From NCBI GenBank assembly GCA_902727915.1, contig CACVAU010000017.1:1-41232 (forward strand): a stretch of 41,232 nt of DNA, in the 5' to 3' direction. This stretch comes from an uncultured Sulfurovum sp. GTDB lineage: Bacteria; Campylobacterota; Campylobacteria; Campylobacterales; Sulfurovaceae. Shown here piece after piece: positions 25,011-34,181 of this stretch (its first letter is position 1; each line of letters begins with the position of its first letter). Under the pieces are notes generated by a model, which worked only from the letters and a program-made list of their open reading frames with translations, searched no databases and was not told the origin of the DNA. Position numbers and translations under genes: made by a program.

Positions 25011-27485
25011 TTAAATCATAGGTAATTCTATGTTTCCCATATCACGTGTGTCCATATTCCCATCTTCCTCATAAATAACTTCAAAAGGAACATCTCCTCC
25101 AATTTGAGCATCCACAAAACGGGTAAAACGTTTTTGAAACAAAAGCTTAACTGTTCCTGTCGGTCCATTTCTATGTTTACCAAGAATTAACTCCGTATCT
25201 TCTTCCAATTTATTTTGAAATTTATTTTCATACTCTTTACCTTCAGCTTTCGCTTTCATCTCACGCTCTTTTTCAGCAGCCTCACGGTAAACATCATCAC
25301 GGTAAACAAACATTACAATATCAGCATCTTGCTCAATTGATCCAGACTCTCTAAGATCTGAAAGCATTGGACGTTTATTATCACGGCTTTCAACCCCACG
25401 ATTTAACTGAGAAAGTGCCAAGATAGGAATCTCTAACTCCCTAGCCAACTGTTTAAGCCCTCGTGAAATCTCAGAAATAACCTGCTGACGACCCTCTGAA
25501 CTATCCCCTGACATTAATTGTAAATAATCAATAACAGCCATGGTAATCTCAGGGTGTTTTGCTTTTAATTTTCTAAGTTTTGAACGTACATGATGAATGG
25601 TAGCCATACCTCCATCATCCACAAAGAGTTTACGACTTGCCATCCTATCAGAAGCTTTTGAAAGATTTGACCATTCATCATCAGTTAAGTCACCTACTCT
25701 TAATTTCTGTAAAGGAATCGAAGTTTCTGTCGAAAGCAAACGAAGCATCAACTGCTCTGCTGGCATTTCTAGTGAGAAAAAGGCAACACCTTCACCTCTT
25801 TCAATGGCTTTTTGGGTCATGTTTAGAACTAACGAAGTATTATGGGTTACAGTCATGTCTTCGAGTAAAAAAAGCTTATTCCCATCTATTTCAAAGCCAT
25901 AATAATGATCTACTTTATCAAACTCAACTTTTATGCCTGTATGTTGATGATTACGATTAGAAAAAGATACACGAGCTTGCTTTCTAGCTATTTTGGTAGG
26001 AATTTCATCTAAGTTTCCAACGATTCGAACTCTATAGACTTCACACTCATAACCTATCTCTTTAATACGAGCCATCTTAGATTTAAAAGAGCATTTAAAA
26101 CCTAAACTATCTGCTAAAAATTTAATTTGTTCAGATAACTTTTTTGATTTTTGTGTAATTTCCATCACATGAAACTTATCATCATAGTAACCATCACTAT
26201 CAATCAGTCCTGCTAAAAGCTCCAAACGTTTTTGTCTACTATTAATCAAATAAGCTTCGGGTATATGCTTATTATCTAAAAGGTTTTCATCTCTTAACTT
26301 TTTTTGTAACGAGATATCTTTTTTTACATCTCCACCTGTATAACCTTTTCCAATTCTATACATAGGACATTTATTATCTACAAAATATGAATTTAACAAT
26401 AACGATAGTCTGTCAGCATACTTCGCCAAATAAGAAACAACCTCTTTATCTTCTGTTGCTATTGCAACATTTGAACTTGTTCCATCTCCAAGCCATAAGC
26501 CTAAAAAGTAAGGCTCAATTCTTGTTTGTTTTTCAGAAAAATCTACAGCTACGCTATACCCTTTATAGTTACTTTTAAACTTATTTGACTTCTCAATATA
26601 ATCCGATACTTCTATATTTAAAACATCACCATGCTTATGTTTACCTTCATTTCGAGAACGTTTCAGCGATAAAATATGAGATTTATTCACACGATAATCT
26701 ATGCCCTTATTTTGTCTTATCCAATACATCTCTTCTCTACCACGAGCTAAAGAAAGAACCTTTCTAGGCGTAGAATCATCACCCATCAAAAGTTCGCCAA
26801 CCTTTACCTCTTCAACAGCTTTTAATGTACCATCAAACATAAGTACATTGGTTCCCTTCCCAAGACATTTCCCCATCGCAGGTCTCGCAGCAATAATGAC
26901 CAAATCCCCTTTACCAAAACCTTGCGTCTTATCATTTAAATTATGAAAACCTGTGTCAATTCCAAGAAGTTTTGAGTTACCCAATGCCTTTAAACGATTA
27001 ATCTCTTCAATCATTGAGAGCGTAATCTCTTTGGATTCTCTAAAGTCTTCTGAGGTACTGTTTTGCGTAATTTCATAAAGCTTTTTTTCTACCATGTTCA
27101 TAACTTCATCAGTAGGTAAATCATCTTCAATGGTTACTTTTTTAATGGTTGTAGCAAGAGTAGCTAAGGCACGTTTAGTTGAACGTGACTTTATTTCTCC
27201 AAGGTAAGCATCTGTATTTGAAATAGGGTTAGAAGCTAAAATGTCAAGTAATGCAACCTCATCATAGTTACCTGTTGCACTTAACTTAGACTTTAAAAAC
27301 TCTTCATCTATGGGTTTATCTTCTCTAACTAAATCTTCCATACCAGCAAAAACATGTTGATGAAAAGGCAAATAAAAATCATGTGCTTTTAACTTGGCTG
27401 CTAATTCCTCAAATATTTGAGGATCAAATATAATGGCTGAAAGTACAGCTCTTTCAATATTTAAGTTATACATATTTTCACTCAT
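25011..27485 (-). CDS. dnaB: Replicative DNA helicase DnaB with intein (824 aa precursor)
   Basis: The exteins, residues 1-206 and 550-824, together make a normal DnaB of about 481 residues: N-terminal collar domain, linker, then the RecA-like helicase. The P-loop reads ARPAMGK then TSLVLN, and the intein lies exactly between Lys and Thr. Other motifs (FFSLEMPAEQL, AVIDYLQLM, LSQLNRGVESR, ESGSIEQDAD) are intact. Since the intein breaks the ATP-binding loop, the helicase can work only after splicing. DnaB unwinds DNA at the replication fork. The gene lies 42 bp after ispG and 11 bp before comEC. Confidence 0.95.
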   Translation of the reverse strand: MSENMYNLNIERAVLSAIIFDPQIFEELAAKLKAHDFYLPFHQHVFAGMEDLVREDKPIDEEFLKSKLSATGNYDEVALLDILASNPISNTDAYLGEIKSRSTKRALATLATTIKKVTIEDDLPTDEVMNMVEKKLYEITQNSTSEDFRESKEITLSMIEEINRLKALGNSKLLGIDTGFHNLNDKTQGFGKGDLVIIAARPAMGKCLGKGTNVLMFDGTLKAVEEVKVGELLMGDDSTPRKVLSLARGREEMYWIRQNKGIDYRVNKSHILSLKRSRNEGKHKHGDVLNIEVSDYIEKSNKFKSNYKGYSVAVDFSEKQTRIEPYFLGLWLGDGTSSNVAIATEDKEVVSYLAKYADRLSLLLNSYFVDNKCPMYRIGKGYTGGDVKKDISLQKKLRDENLLDNKHIPEAYLINSRQKRLELLAGLIDSDGYYDDKFHVMEITQKSKKLSEQIKFLADSLGFKCSFKSKMARIKEIGYECEVYRVRIVGNLDEIPTKIARKQARVSFSNRNHQHTGIKVEFDKVDHYYGFEIDGNKLFLLEDMTVTHNTSLVLNMTQKAIERGEGVAFFSLEMPAEQLMLRLLSTETSIPLQKLRVGDLTDDEWSNLSKASDRMASRKLFVDDGGMATIHHVRSKLRKLKAKHPEITMAVIDYLQLMSGDSSEGRQQVISEISRGLKQLARELEIPILALSQLNRGVESRDNKRPMLSDLRESGSIEQDADIVMFVYRDDVYREAAEKEREMKAKAEGKEYENKFQNKLEEDTELILGKHRNGPTGTVKLLFQKRFTRFVDAQIGGDVPFEVIYEEDGNMDTRDMGNIELPMI
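25839..26867 (-). mobile_element. Intein with LAGLIDADG homing endonuclease in dnaB
   Basis: The element encodes 343 residues, Cys207 to Asn549 of the precursor. It starts CLGKGTNVLMFDG with the nucleophilic Cys1 and has a block-B-like VNKSHILSL. It ends with YYGFEIDGNKLFLLEDMTVT and HN before extein Thr+1. Two LAGLIDADG motifs lie between: FLGLWLGDG (327-335) and LLAGLIDSDG (423-432). The acidic residues of both are kept, so the endonuclease may still be active. The splice junction is the conserved P-loop, a favoured intein site. Confidence 0.95.
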
Positions 27486-27527
27486 TAAAACTCCTTAGCC
27501 ATCAAATATATTAATCTACAATACTTA

Positions 27528-28589
27528 CTAGTTTTGCTTCGCAGCAAAATTTTCAACTTCTTCTACAAACCTATCCACCAGTTCATTTTCAGGAAGTCTA
27601 GCAACAACTTCACCTTTTAACATCACAAGTCCTGCCTCTTTACCATAAGCAATGGCAACATCAGCATGTTTGGCTTCACCAATGGCATTCACCACACAAC
27701 CCATCACCGAAACATCCATAGGTGTTTTAATATGTGCTGTTCTTTTTTCTACTTCTGCTACGGCTGAAACCAAATCAGCCTCAATTCGTCCACAAGTAGG
27801 ACAAGAGATAATATTTAACCCCTCTTTTACTCTACCTGAATCTTTTAAAATGGCTTTTCCCACTTTAATCTCTTCTTCAAGCTCACCTGTAATCGAGATA
27901 CGCATTGTATCCCCAATACCATCAAGCAGTAAAGCACCTAATCCAATCGAAGATTTAATGGTCGCATGAAAGATGGTTCCAGCTTCCGTTACCCCTAAAT
28001 GGAAAGGGTAATTATTTTTAGGTCTTAGCATTCTATAAGCATCTACTGTTCTATCAACATCTGACGCTTTTAAAGAAACTTTCATATCTGTAAAACCTAA
28101 GTCTTCTAAAAACTTAATGTTGTAGTCAGCAGAAGCTACCATACCCTCTGCTGTTGCCCCATATCGATTGTCAAACTCTTCTTCAAGTGAACCAGCATTC
28201 ACCCCTATACGAATAGGAAGGTTACGATCTTGACATGCTTTAACAATCTCTTTAATTTTATTTTTATCATTAATATTACCTGGATTAAAACGAATACAAT
28301 CCACCCATTTTGCAGCTTCTAGTGCCAACTTATAATGATAATGTATGTCAGCAACAATGGGTAAAGAAACCTGTTCTTTAATCGCTTTTAATGCCAAAGC
28401 ATCTTCCATCTTTGGTGCAGCCACACGGACAATATCTGCACCAGCAAAGTGTAAACGATTAATCTGCTCTACTGTCTCAGCTACATTATGTGTGTCTGAG
28501 TAAGTCATTGACTGTACAGAAATAGGCGCATCTCCACCGACTGGAACATCACCTACATATATCTTTTTAGTTGGGTATCTTTCTTTCAT
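27528..28589 (-). CDS. ispG: 4-hydroxy-3-methylbut-2-en-1-yl diphosphate synthase IspG (353 aa)
   Basis: IspG (GcpE) reduces MEcPP to HMBPP in the MEP isoprenoid pathway. The TIM-barrel part ([24 protein letters not shown]) is followed by the iron-sulfur ligands Cys263 and Cys266 in SCPTCGR and Cys298 in [10 protein letters not shown]. The length is typical. The gene lies between priA and dnaB on the same strand. Confidence 0.96.
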   Translation of the reverse strand: MKERYPTKKIYVGDVPVGGDAPISVQSMTYSDTHNVAETVEQINRLHFAGADIVRVAAPKMEDALALKAIKEQVSLPIVADIHYHYKLALEAAKWVDCIRFNPGNINDKNKIKEIVKACQDRNLPIRIGVNAGSLEEEFDNRYGATAEGMVASADYNIKFLEDLGFTDMKVSLKASDVDRTVDAYRMLRPKNNYPFHLGVTEAGTIFHATIKSSIGLGALLLDGIGDTMRISITGELEEEIKVGKAILKDSGRVKEGLNIISCPTCGRIEADLVSAVAEVEKRTAHIKTPMDVSVMGCVVNAIGEAKHADVAIAYGKEAGLVMLKGEVVARLPENELVDRFVEEVENFAAKQN

Positions 28590-28650
28590 ATTAACTTCTT
28601 TTATAATTTATTTTTATTTATGTTAGTTATATGAAATTTTATCAAAATTC

Positions 28651-28667
28651 TTAACATACTATGTTAA
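28651..28667 (-). terminator. Weak hairpin after priA
   Basis: TTAACAT-ACT-ATGTTAA forms a 7-bp stem a few bases after the priA stop. It lacks a proper T-run, so it may be an operator or attenuating structure before ispG rather than a terminator. Confidence 0.3.
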
Positions 28668-28672
28668 AAGTA

Positions 28673-30541
28673 TCAAGAAAATTCAACTGGATCCATATCA
28701 ATCTCTATAAGAGGATTCTTAACTTGATGTAATGCCTTTAACATGGTACTTCGCTTTGATGCACGTAATAAAATATTGAAACGAAACTTATTTGCAATAC
28801 GTTCAATCGGTGCTTTTCCCTGCCCAACTATCTCAATATCTTTAAACATTTTTAGCTTTGTCACAGTATCTAAAGTTATTTTTCCAGCCTTTTCCTCTTT
28901 GACATGAGAAATCAAAATACGTGCTAAGGAAACAAAAGGTGGATACATATCTTCCACAAAAAGCATTTCATCTTTTAAAAAAGCTTCATAATCATTTAAA
29001 TACATCGAAAAGAAATCTGCATTTTGTGATTGTACAATCACTTCGGCACTCTTTGCCCTACCTGAACGCCCAGCAACTTGAATAAGCAGTGACATGGCTC
29101 GTTCTCGGGCTCGATAATCACCTAAGCCTAAAATATAATCCATGCCCAAGATAACCGAAAGTGTAATGTTCGCATAATCATGCCCTTTAGAAAGCATTTG
29201 TGTACCCAAAAGTAAATGGCTCTCTTTGTTTTCAAAACGCTTTAACGCTTTTTTTAACTTTCCTGCTGTAGTAATACTGTCACGGTCAAATTGTTCAACT
29301 ACCAATTCTGGTATGCCCTGCTCTACCATCTCTTTAGCTTCACTTGTACCCATACGTTCCGAAGTTAAAGGTACGTGTCCACAGGCAGAACAAACTTCAC
29401 GAATGGCTTCAGTATAGTTACAATAATGACACTTTAAATGCCGAACATTTCGATGCAATGCCATTCCAACAGAACAATAAGGACAAAGATGCGTCTCACC
29501 ACATTTTTGACAATACAAATACTTAAAATTTCCACGTGTTGGCACAAACAGTAGTGATTGTTGCTCCTCTTCAAAATTGGCTTTTATCTTTTTAATCATT
29601 TGGTTGGTAAGGGTAGTACCTTCTACAAAATAATAATTTTTTTTCGTCTCTATAAAAGGTTTTTTGAGTCGTATCACATCATATTTATGATAGGAAGCCA
29701 AAGAAGGAGTGGCTGAAGCCATGACTACTTTTGCACCTAACTTAGCTCCCATATACACAGCCATATCTCGTGCATGATAACGTGGTTTCATCATGGATTT
29801 GTAAGAGTCATCATGTTCTTCATCTACAATAATTAAACCCACATCTTCTAAAGGCGTAAACAGTGCCGACCTCGCTCCAGCAACAATATCTACTTCATTA
29901 TTATAAATCTTTTCAAGTATCTCTTCTTTTTTCTTTTTGGTTAATTTTGAATGCCACATAACCAAACGTTCACCAAAATATTTTTTGAGTCGTTTCTCCA
30001 TTTGAGGGGTTAAAGAAATCTCAGGCATAAGAAAAATACAACGTTCTTTCTCGCTAATAGTTTTCGCCATCAAGCTTATAAAAACTTCTGTTTTCCCTGA
30101 ACCTGTTACACCAAAAAGTAAGGCTTTATCTTTTGTTAAAAGTTCTTCATAAGCTTTTTGTTGGTCATTAGATAAAGTTGGAAGCTCATAGGTTCGATTT
30201 AATCGAACATTTTCATCAGCTTCAATTTTATTTTTATGTTCGATTAAATCGAACCTACATGGCACAAACAAAGCCAATGCTTCACCCAAAGAAGAAAAAT
30301 AATAAGAAGCAATGAATTTAGCAATCTCAATTTGTGGGGAAGAGTAATAAGTATCTAAAACATTTGAAATCTCTAAAGTTTCAAATTCCTCAGGCTTTTG
30401 AACCTCTTCTAAAATCATGGCTAATTTAATTTTTGAATGGACAGGAATATCTACTAGTTGTCCTATCTCTAAAGATTTTTTCAAATGATAAGTAAGAAGA
30501 GGAGCTGAAGAACGAAGAAGAGCAACTTGATAATAGTGAAT
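28673..30541 (-). CDS. priA: Primosomal replication protein N' PriA (622 aa, ATT start proposed)
   Basis: PriA restarts stalled replication forks and unwinds DNA 3' to 5'. Visible are the Q-motif TLSNDQQKAYEEL, Walker [12 protein letters not shown], the DEEH box, eight zinc-binding cysteines (CQKCGE, CPYC, CHYC, CSACGH) and helicase motifs V-VI (GTQMLSKGHD, QVAGRSGRA). The frame contains TTG at 30484 but extends upstream to give HYYQVALLRSSAPLLTYH, the expected N-terminus of PriA. There is no ATG, GTG or TTG in that extension. ATT at 30541 lies 6 bases after GAGGAG and is the likely start. Codons at 30189-30257 come from a palindromic element. ispG follows 83 bp downstream. Confidence 0.9.
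   Translation of the reverse strand: MHYYQVALLRSSAPLLTYHLKKSLEIGQLVDIPVHSKIKLAMILEEVQKPEEFETLEISNVLDTYYSSPQIEIAKFIASYYFSSLGEALALFVPCRFDLIEHKNKIEADENVRLNRTYELPTLSNDQQKAYEELLTKDKALLFGVTGSGKTEVFISLMAKTISEKERCIFLMPEISLTPQMEKRLKKYFGERLVMWHSKLTKKKKEEILEKIYNNEVDIVAGARSALFTPLEDVGLIIVDEEHDDSYKSMMKPRYHARDMAVYMGAKLGAKVVMASATPSLASYHKYDVIRLKKPFIETKKNYYFVEGTTLTNQMIKKIKANFEEEQQSLLFVPTRGNFKYLYCQKCGETHLCPYCSVGMALHRNVRHLKCHYCNYTEAIREVCSACGHVPLTSERMGTSEAKEMVEQGIPELVVEQFDRDSITTAGKLKKALKRFENKESHLLLGTQMLSKGHDYANITLSVILGMDYILGLGDYRARERAMSLLIQVAGRSGRAKSAEVIVQSQNADFFSMYLNDYEAFLKDEMLFVEDMYPPFVSLARILISHVKEEKAGKITLDTVTKLKMFKDIEIVGQGKAPIERIANKFRFNILLRASKRSTMLKALHQVKNPLIEIDMDPVEFS
30189..30257 (-). repeat. Palindromic element inside priA
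   Basis: The ends 30189-30208 and 30238-30257 are perfect 20-bp inverted repeats around a 29-bp spacer, and each arm is itself palindromic (GTTCGATT/AATCGAAC). It codes in frame for about 23-25 residues between the DNA-binding and helicase parts of PriA. A relative of the arm occurs at 38147-38167. Confidence 0.75.
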
Positions 30542-30542
30542 A

Positions 30543-30574
30543 ATAATCTCCTCAATAAATATTGAGGAGATTAT
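30543..30574 (-). promoter_or_regulatory. Hairpin holding the priA ribosome site
   Basis: A 14-bp perfect stem (30543-30556 with 30561-30574) has a 4-base loop. On the minus strand its 3' arm contains GAGGAG, the priA ribosome site, just before the ATT start. It also stands right after the pilin stop and is followed by TATT, so it may end pilin transcripts, limit priA translation, or both. Confidence 0.6.
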
Positions 30575-30584
30575 AGCATAATGA

Positions 30585-31079
30585 CTATTGTGTCAATAGT
30601 TTACAATTGTCAGAGTTTTGGTTAACACATTCAAATCTATTATTATTTAATTGAAAAATTTCAGAACCACCTGTTGGTAAATTATAGGTATATCTTGAAT
30701 TATTCGGATTTACCAAAGTACCTGTTACTGTTTCTCGCCAACAATCCTGATCAGCTGCTGTTGTACAAGAAAAGGGTGGATTTTCTAAAATTCTTTCTGT
30801 TGTATTACCATCAAATCCATCAAAAATTCTATTTCCCAAAGTAGCTGAACTTGCTAACTTAAAAATCGGATCAAAATTACCACGTAAAATTCTTTTTTGG
30901 CGTTCCATATTCACAGCATTTCTAATCGAAGCTATTAATACTCTTGTATTTGTAATCTCAGCATCATCACGTGTTGCTGCCAATCGAGGAATGGCTACCG
31001 ATGCTAAAATTCCAATAATAACAATTACAAATATTAATTCTGTCATGGTAAATGCTGACTTTGATTGTATAGGTTTCAT
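30585..31079 (-). CDS. Type IV pilin-like / pseudopilin protein (164 aa)
   Basis: The prepilin N-terminus reads KSAFTMTELIFVIVIIGILA, with the key Glu at +5. Position -1 is Ala instead of the usual Gly, which may slow or change prepilin peptidase cutting. The hydrophobic helix is followed by a shared IPRLAATRDDA. The C-terminal globular part has four Cys that could form disulfides. It is a tandem relative of the next gene and likely part of a type II secretion or competence pseudopilus. Confidence 0.87.
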   Translation of the reverse strand: MKPIQSKSAFTMTELIFVIVIIGILASVAIPRLAATRDDAEITNTRVLIASIRNAVNMERQKRILRGNFDPIFKLASSATLGNRIFDGFDGNTTERILENPPFSCTTAADQDCWRETVTGTLVNPNNSRYTYNLPTGGSEIFQLNNNRFECVNQNSDNCKLLTQ

Positions 31080-31130
31080 AATTTATTCTTCTCTTTTATA
31101 TTTTTAAATTCAAAAAATGAACTTAAGAAT

Positions 31131-31160
31131 ATAAAAATCCATCTCATGAAGAGATGGATT
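31131..31160 (-). terminator. Rho-independent terminator after the first pilin gene
   Basis: Minus-strand AATCCATCTC and GAGATGGATT make a 10-bp stem with a 5-base loop and are followed by TTTATA. It lies directly after the stop of the pilin gene at 31166, limiting read-through into the second pilin gene. Confidence 0.8.
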
Positions 31161-31165
31161 GAAGA

Positions 31166-31666
31166 TTAAAATCTTACTCTACTTCCACCATTAACATATG
31201 TTCTCGCTAAATCTGTAAATGCATCTGTATTTTGAATACCTGCACAAACATTTCCATTTCCTGCTCCTGCTGCAACTAGTAATGTACCATTGGCATCTGT
31301 TGGAGTAAAGTTAGTACAAACTTCCAAACCACCATTTCCAGAATCAGTACAATAACTGTAAGTAGTACCTGATATAATTTGTGTAGCTTCTACAATACAA
31401 GCATTACCAGTAAAAAGATCTGTATTTGTCAAAGTATTAATTGCAGCTGCACCAGTTGTATATGAACCATTAGCTGTATAAAAAGTACTCATTTCATTAA
31501 CCACATTTGTAATCTCTGCTAATGATGTTGCTACTCTCGCATCATCACGAGTCGCTGCCAATCTAGGGATAGCAACTGCTGCTAAAATACCAATAATTAC
31601 GATTACAAAGATCAATTCGATCATTGTAAAACCTTTTTTTGTTTGAACATTGTTTGTATTTGTCAT
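31166..31666 (-). CDS. Type IV pilin-like / pseudopilin protein (166 aa)
   Basis: It has the canonical cut site KKG before FTMIELIFVIVIIGILAAVA, with Glu at +5. After IPRLAATRDDAR the C-terminal part is small, rich in Thr, Asn and Gly, and has four Cys. The family includes type IV pilins and type II pseudopilins. Strong -10 and ribosome sites and a following terminator suggest that it is made in larger amounts than its neighbour. The likely role is DNA uptake (with comEC nearby) or secretion. Confidence 0.9.
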   Translation of the reverse strand: MTNTNNVQTKKGFTMIELIFVIVIIGILAAVAIPRLAATRDDARVATSLAEITNVVNEMSTFYTANGSYTTGAAAINTLTNTDLFTGNACIVEATQIISGTTYSYCTDSGNGGLEVCTNFTPTDANGTLLVAAGAGNGNVCAGIQNTDAFTDLARTYVNGGSRVRF

Positions 31667-31723
31667 AAATACTCCTTAAAAATATTGTATAGTTCTTTTT
31701 CTTTGTTATATTGAACTGGGAGT

Positions 31724-31729
31724 ATTATA
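31724..31729 (-). promoter_or_regulatory. -10 box for the pilin gene
   Basis: TATAAT on the minus strand stands about 58 bases before the pilin ATG at 31666. It is followed by a leader with AAGGAG. No clear -35 box is seen, as is common in this phylum. Confidence 0.5.
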
Positions 31730-31806
31730 AACTAAAAATTAATATAGTTAACTTAATTAAATATTAAATTTAATATTATTTTAATATTTAAAAATCAATA
31801 ACTGCT

Positions 31807-32025
31807 TTATTCTTTTAATTGGTTCAATAATATTTTAATTCGTTCTTCTGAGGAAAATTCTTTGTGCATACTTTTTAAATAAAGTTGTAGTAATTGACTA
31901 ATATCATGATCTCTGTCAAGTGTTACTTTATTTTTCAGTAAATCATTAGAGACATATTGAGCAAAATCATCTTCTAAGTCAACTTCTAATCGCCTACTAG
32001 CAATAGTAAAAACAATCTTTTTCAT
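31807..32025 (-). CDS. Small conserved hypothetical protein (72 aa)
   Basis: A soluble, charged protein starting MKKIVFTIASRRLEVDLEDD. It has a short strand pair and then helices (DISQLLQLYLKSMHKEF). Ribosome site AAGGGAGG is strong. It lies divergent to uvrB; a small gene in that place is also what I recall from Campylobacter. Function unknown. Confidence 0.75.
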   Translation of the reverse strand: MKKIVFTIASRRLEVDLEDDFAQYVSNDLLKNKVTLDRDHDISQLLQLYLKSMHKEFSSEERIKILLNQLKE

Positions 32026-32050
32026 ATAAACCTCCCTTTTTTGTGTTATG

Positions 32051-32056
32051 ATTATA
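32051..32056 (-). promoter_or_regulatory. -10 box for the 72-aa gene
   Basis: TATAAT on the minus strand, 26 bases before the ATG at 32025, gives a short leader carrying AAGGGAGG. It lies in the divergent gap with uvrB. Confidence 0.5.
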
Positions 32057-32130
32057 ATAACATTAAATAGCTAAAGGATTAATCATTACTTCATTAGACA
32101 AATTAATACAACCTATTGAGAAACATATAG

Positions 32131-34107
32131 ATGCCAAGCTTTACCGTTAACGCTACATACCAACCAGCAGGTGATCAACCCACAGCCATTCAAACACTTA
32201 GTAAATCCATTAATAAGGGAAACCAATACCAAACACTTCTAGGTGTAACAGGTTCAGGAAAAACGTATACCATGGCTAAAGTTATAGAAGAAACTAAAAA
32301 GCCAACACTCATTATGACCCATAACAAAACCTTGGCTGCCCAACTCTATTCTGAATTTAAAAGTTTCTTTCCTAACAATCATGTAGAGTATTTTATTTCT
32401 TACTATGACTACTACCAACCTGAAGCTTATATTCCTCGTCAAGATTTATTCATAGAAAAAGATTCCTCTATCAATGAAGAGTTAGAACGTTTGCGTCTCT
32501 CTACAACAGCCTCACTTCTTTCACATGAAGATGTTATTGTCATTGCTTCTGTTTCAGCTAACTATGGATTAGGTTCACCAGAAGATTATAAAACCATTGT
32601 TCAAAAGTTAGTTGTGGGTGATGAATATGCTCAAAAAGCACTTTTACTTAAACTTGTAGAAATGGGCTATAAAAGAAACGATGAATTCTTTGACCGTGGA
32701 GACTTTAGGGTCAATGGTGAAGTCATAGATATCTACCCAGCTTACAATGAAGAGTTTGCTTACCGTGTAGAATTCTTTGGTGATGAAATAGAAGACATCT
32801 ATACCTTTAATACCTTAACAGGCGAAAAAATAGAAAAGTACAAAGAAGCTACCATCTACGCAGCGAATCAATTCATTGTCTCTCAAGAAAAACTAGCCCT
32901 TGCCGTAAAAAGTATAGAAGAAGAGCTGGGTGAACGTTTGGCTTTTTATCAAAAAGAAGACCGAATGTTAGAATACAATCGTCTTAAACAGAGAGTTGAA
33001 TTTGACTTAGAGATGATAGAAGCCACAGGAATGTGTAAAGGAATTGAGAACTATTCACGCCACCTTACAGGAAAAGCAGAAGGTGAAACACCTTTTTCCA
33101 TGATGGACTATTTTGAAGCCATGCATGGTCACGATTTTTTATGTATCGTCGATGAGTCCCATGTGTCCCTTTCACAATTTAGAGGAATGTACGCTGGTGA
33201 CAGAAGTCGTAAAGAAGTTTTAGTAGAACATGGGTTTAGACTCCCTTCTGCTTTAGACAACCGACCATTAATGTTTGACGAATACATTAACAAAGCACCC
33301 TACTTTCTTTTTGTCTCTGCAACCCCAAATGAATTAGAAATAAACCTTTCATCAACAGTTGCTGAACAAGTTGTTCGACCAACAGGATTACTTGACCCTC
33401 CTATTGAAGTAATATCCAGTACTTACCAAGTCGAAAACTTACATGACCGAATGAAGCCTATCATTGAAAAAGGTGAACGTATTTTAGTAACTGTACTCAC
33501 TAAAAAAATGGCTGAAGAATTAACGACTTACTATAATGACTTAGGACTTAGAGTACGTTACATGCACTCAGACCTTGATGCCATTGAACGAAACCAAGTC
33601 ATACGTTCTTTACGCTTGGGTGAATTTGATGTTTTAGTAGGAATTAATCTTCTTAGAGAAGGGTTAGACTTACCAGAGGTATCTTTGGTTGCCATTTTAG
33701 ATGCTGATAAAGAAGGATTCTTACGTTCAAGAACTTCACTTATCCAAACCTCGGGAAGAGCTGCTAGAAATTCTAATGGACAAGTACTGATGTATGCCAA
33801 TAAAATGACAAACTCCATGAAAGAGACCATAGAGATTACCTCTAAACGCCGTGAAAAACAAATAGCCTATAATGAAAAGTATGGTATTACCCCTAAAACT
33901 ACCCTACGTGAACTCGATACGGATTTAAAAGTAGAAGATGCTGGCGAACTTTATAATAAACAATCTAAAATGGATAAAATGCCAAAAGCTGAACGTCAAA
34001 AAATGCTCAAAGAGTTAAAAGCCAAAATGCTTGTTGCTGCCAAAAACTTAGAATTTGAAGAGGCTGCCCGTATTCGTGACCAAATAGCCAAAATTAAGAA
34101 ACTGTGA
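32131..34107 (+). CDS. uvrB: Excinuclease ABC subunit UvrB (658 aa)
   Basis: UvrB is the damage-verifying helicase of nucleotide excision repair. Walker [11 protein letters not shown] is near 38-47, the beta-hairpin region [12 protein letters not shown] near 91-102, and helicase motifs DESHVSLSQ and QTSGRAARN follow. The C-terminal UVR motif ([18 protein letters not shown]) binds UvrC. Full-length. It is read divergently from the 72-aa gene; ppk1 follows 74 bp later behind its own -10 box. Confidence 0.97.
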   Translation: MPSFTVNATYQPAGDQPTAIQTLSKSINKGNQYQTLLGVTGSGKTYTMAKVIEETKKPTLIMTHNKTLAAQLYSEFKSFFPNNHVEYFISYYDYYQPEAYIPRQDLFIEKDSSINEELERLRLSTTASLLSHEDVIVIASVSANYGLGSPEDYKTIVQKLVVGDEYAQKALLLKLVEMGYKRNDEFFDRGDFRVNGEVIDIYPAYNEEFAYRVEFFGDEIEDIYTFNTLTGEKIEKYKEATIYAANQFIVSQEKLALAVKSIEEELGERLAFYQKEDRMLEYNRLKQRVEFDLEMIEATGMCKGIENYSRHLTGKAEGETPFSMMDYFEAMHGHDFLCIVDESHVSLSQFRGMYAGDRSRKEVLVEHGFRLPSALDNRPLMFDEYINKAPYFLFVSATPNELEINLSSTVAEQVVRPTGLLDPPIEVISSTYQVENLHDRMKPIIEKGERILVTVLTKKMAEELTTYYNDLGLRVRYMHSDLDAIERNQVIRSLRLGEFDVLVGINLLREGLDLPEVSLVAILDADKEGFLRSRTSLIQTSGRAARNSNGQVLMYANKMTNSMKETIEITSKRREKQIAYNEKYGITPKTTLRELDTDLKVEDAGELYNKQSKMDKMPKAERQKMLKELKAKMLVAAKNLEFEEAARIRDQIAKIKKL

Positions 34108-34116
34108 AGAATATGC

Positions 34117-34122
34117 TATAAT
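34117..34122 (+). promoter_or_regulatory. -10 box for ppk1
   Basis: GCTATAAT with a perfect TATAAT lies 60 bases before the ppk1 ATG in the gap after uvrB. No clear -35 box is seen. Confidence 0.5.
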
Positions 34123-34181
34123 ATTGCTATAGTATACATTTCCCCCTAAATTATAAATCTTATGAAAGAGCAAGGATTTCA

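Noticed and set aside
25597..25960. Two plus-strand frames over dnaB
   Set aside because: Antisense shadows of conserved helicase sequence.
31760..31777. 18-base AT palindrome AATATTAAATTTAATATT
   Set aside because: Made only of A and T in a very AT-rich gap; chance is likely, though it could weakly end the 72-aa gene.
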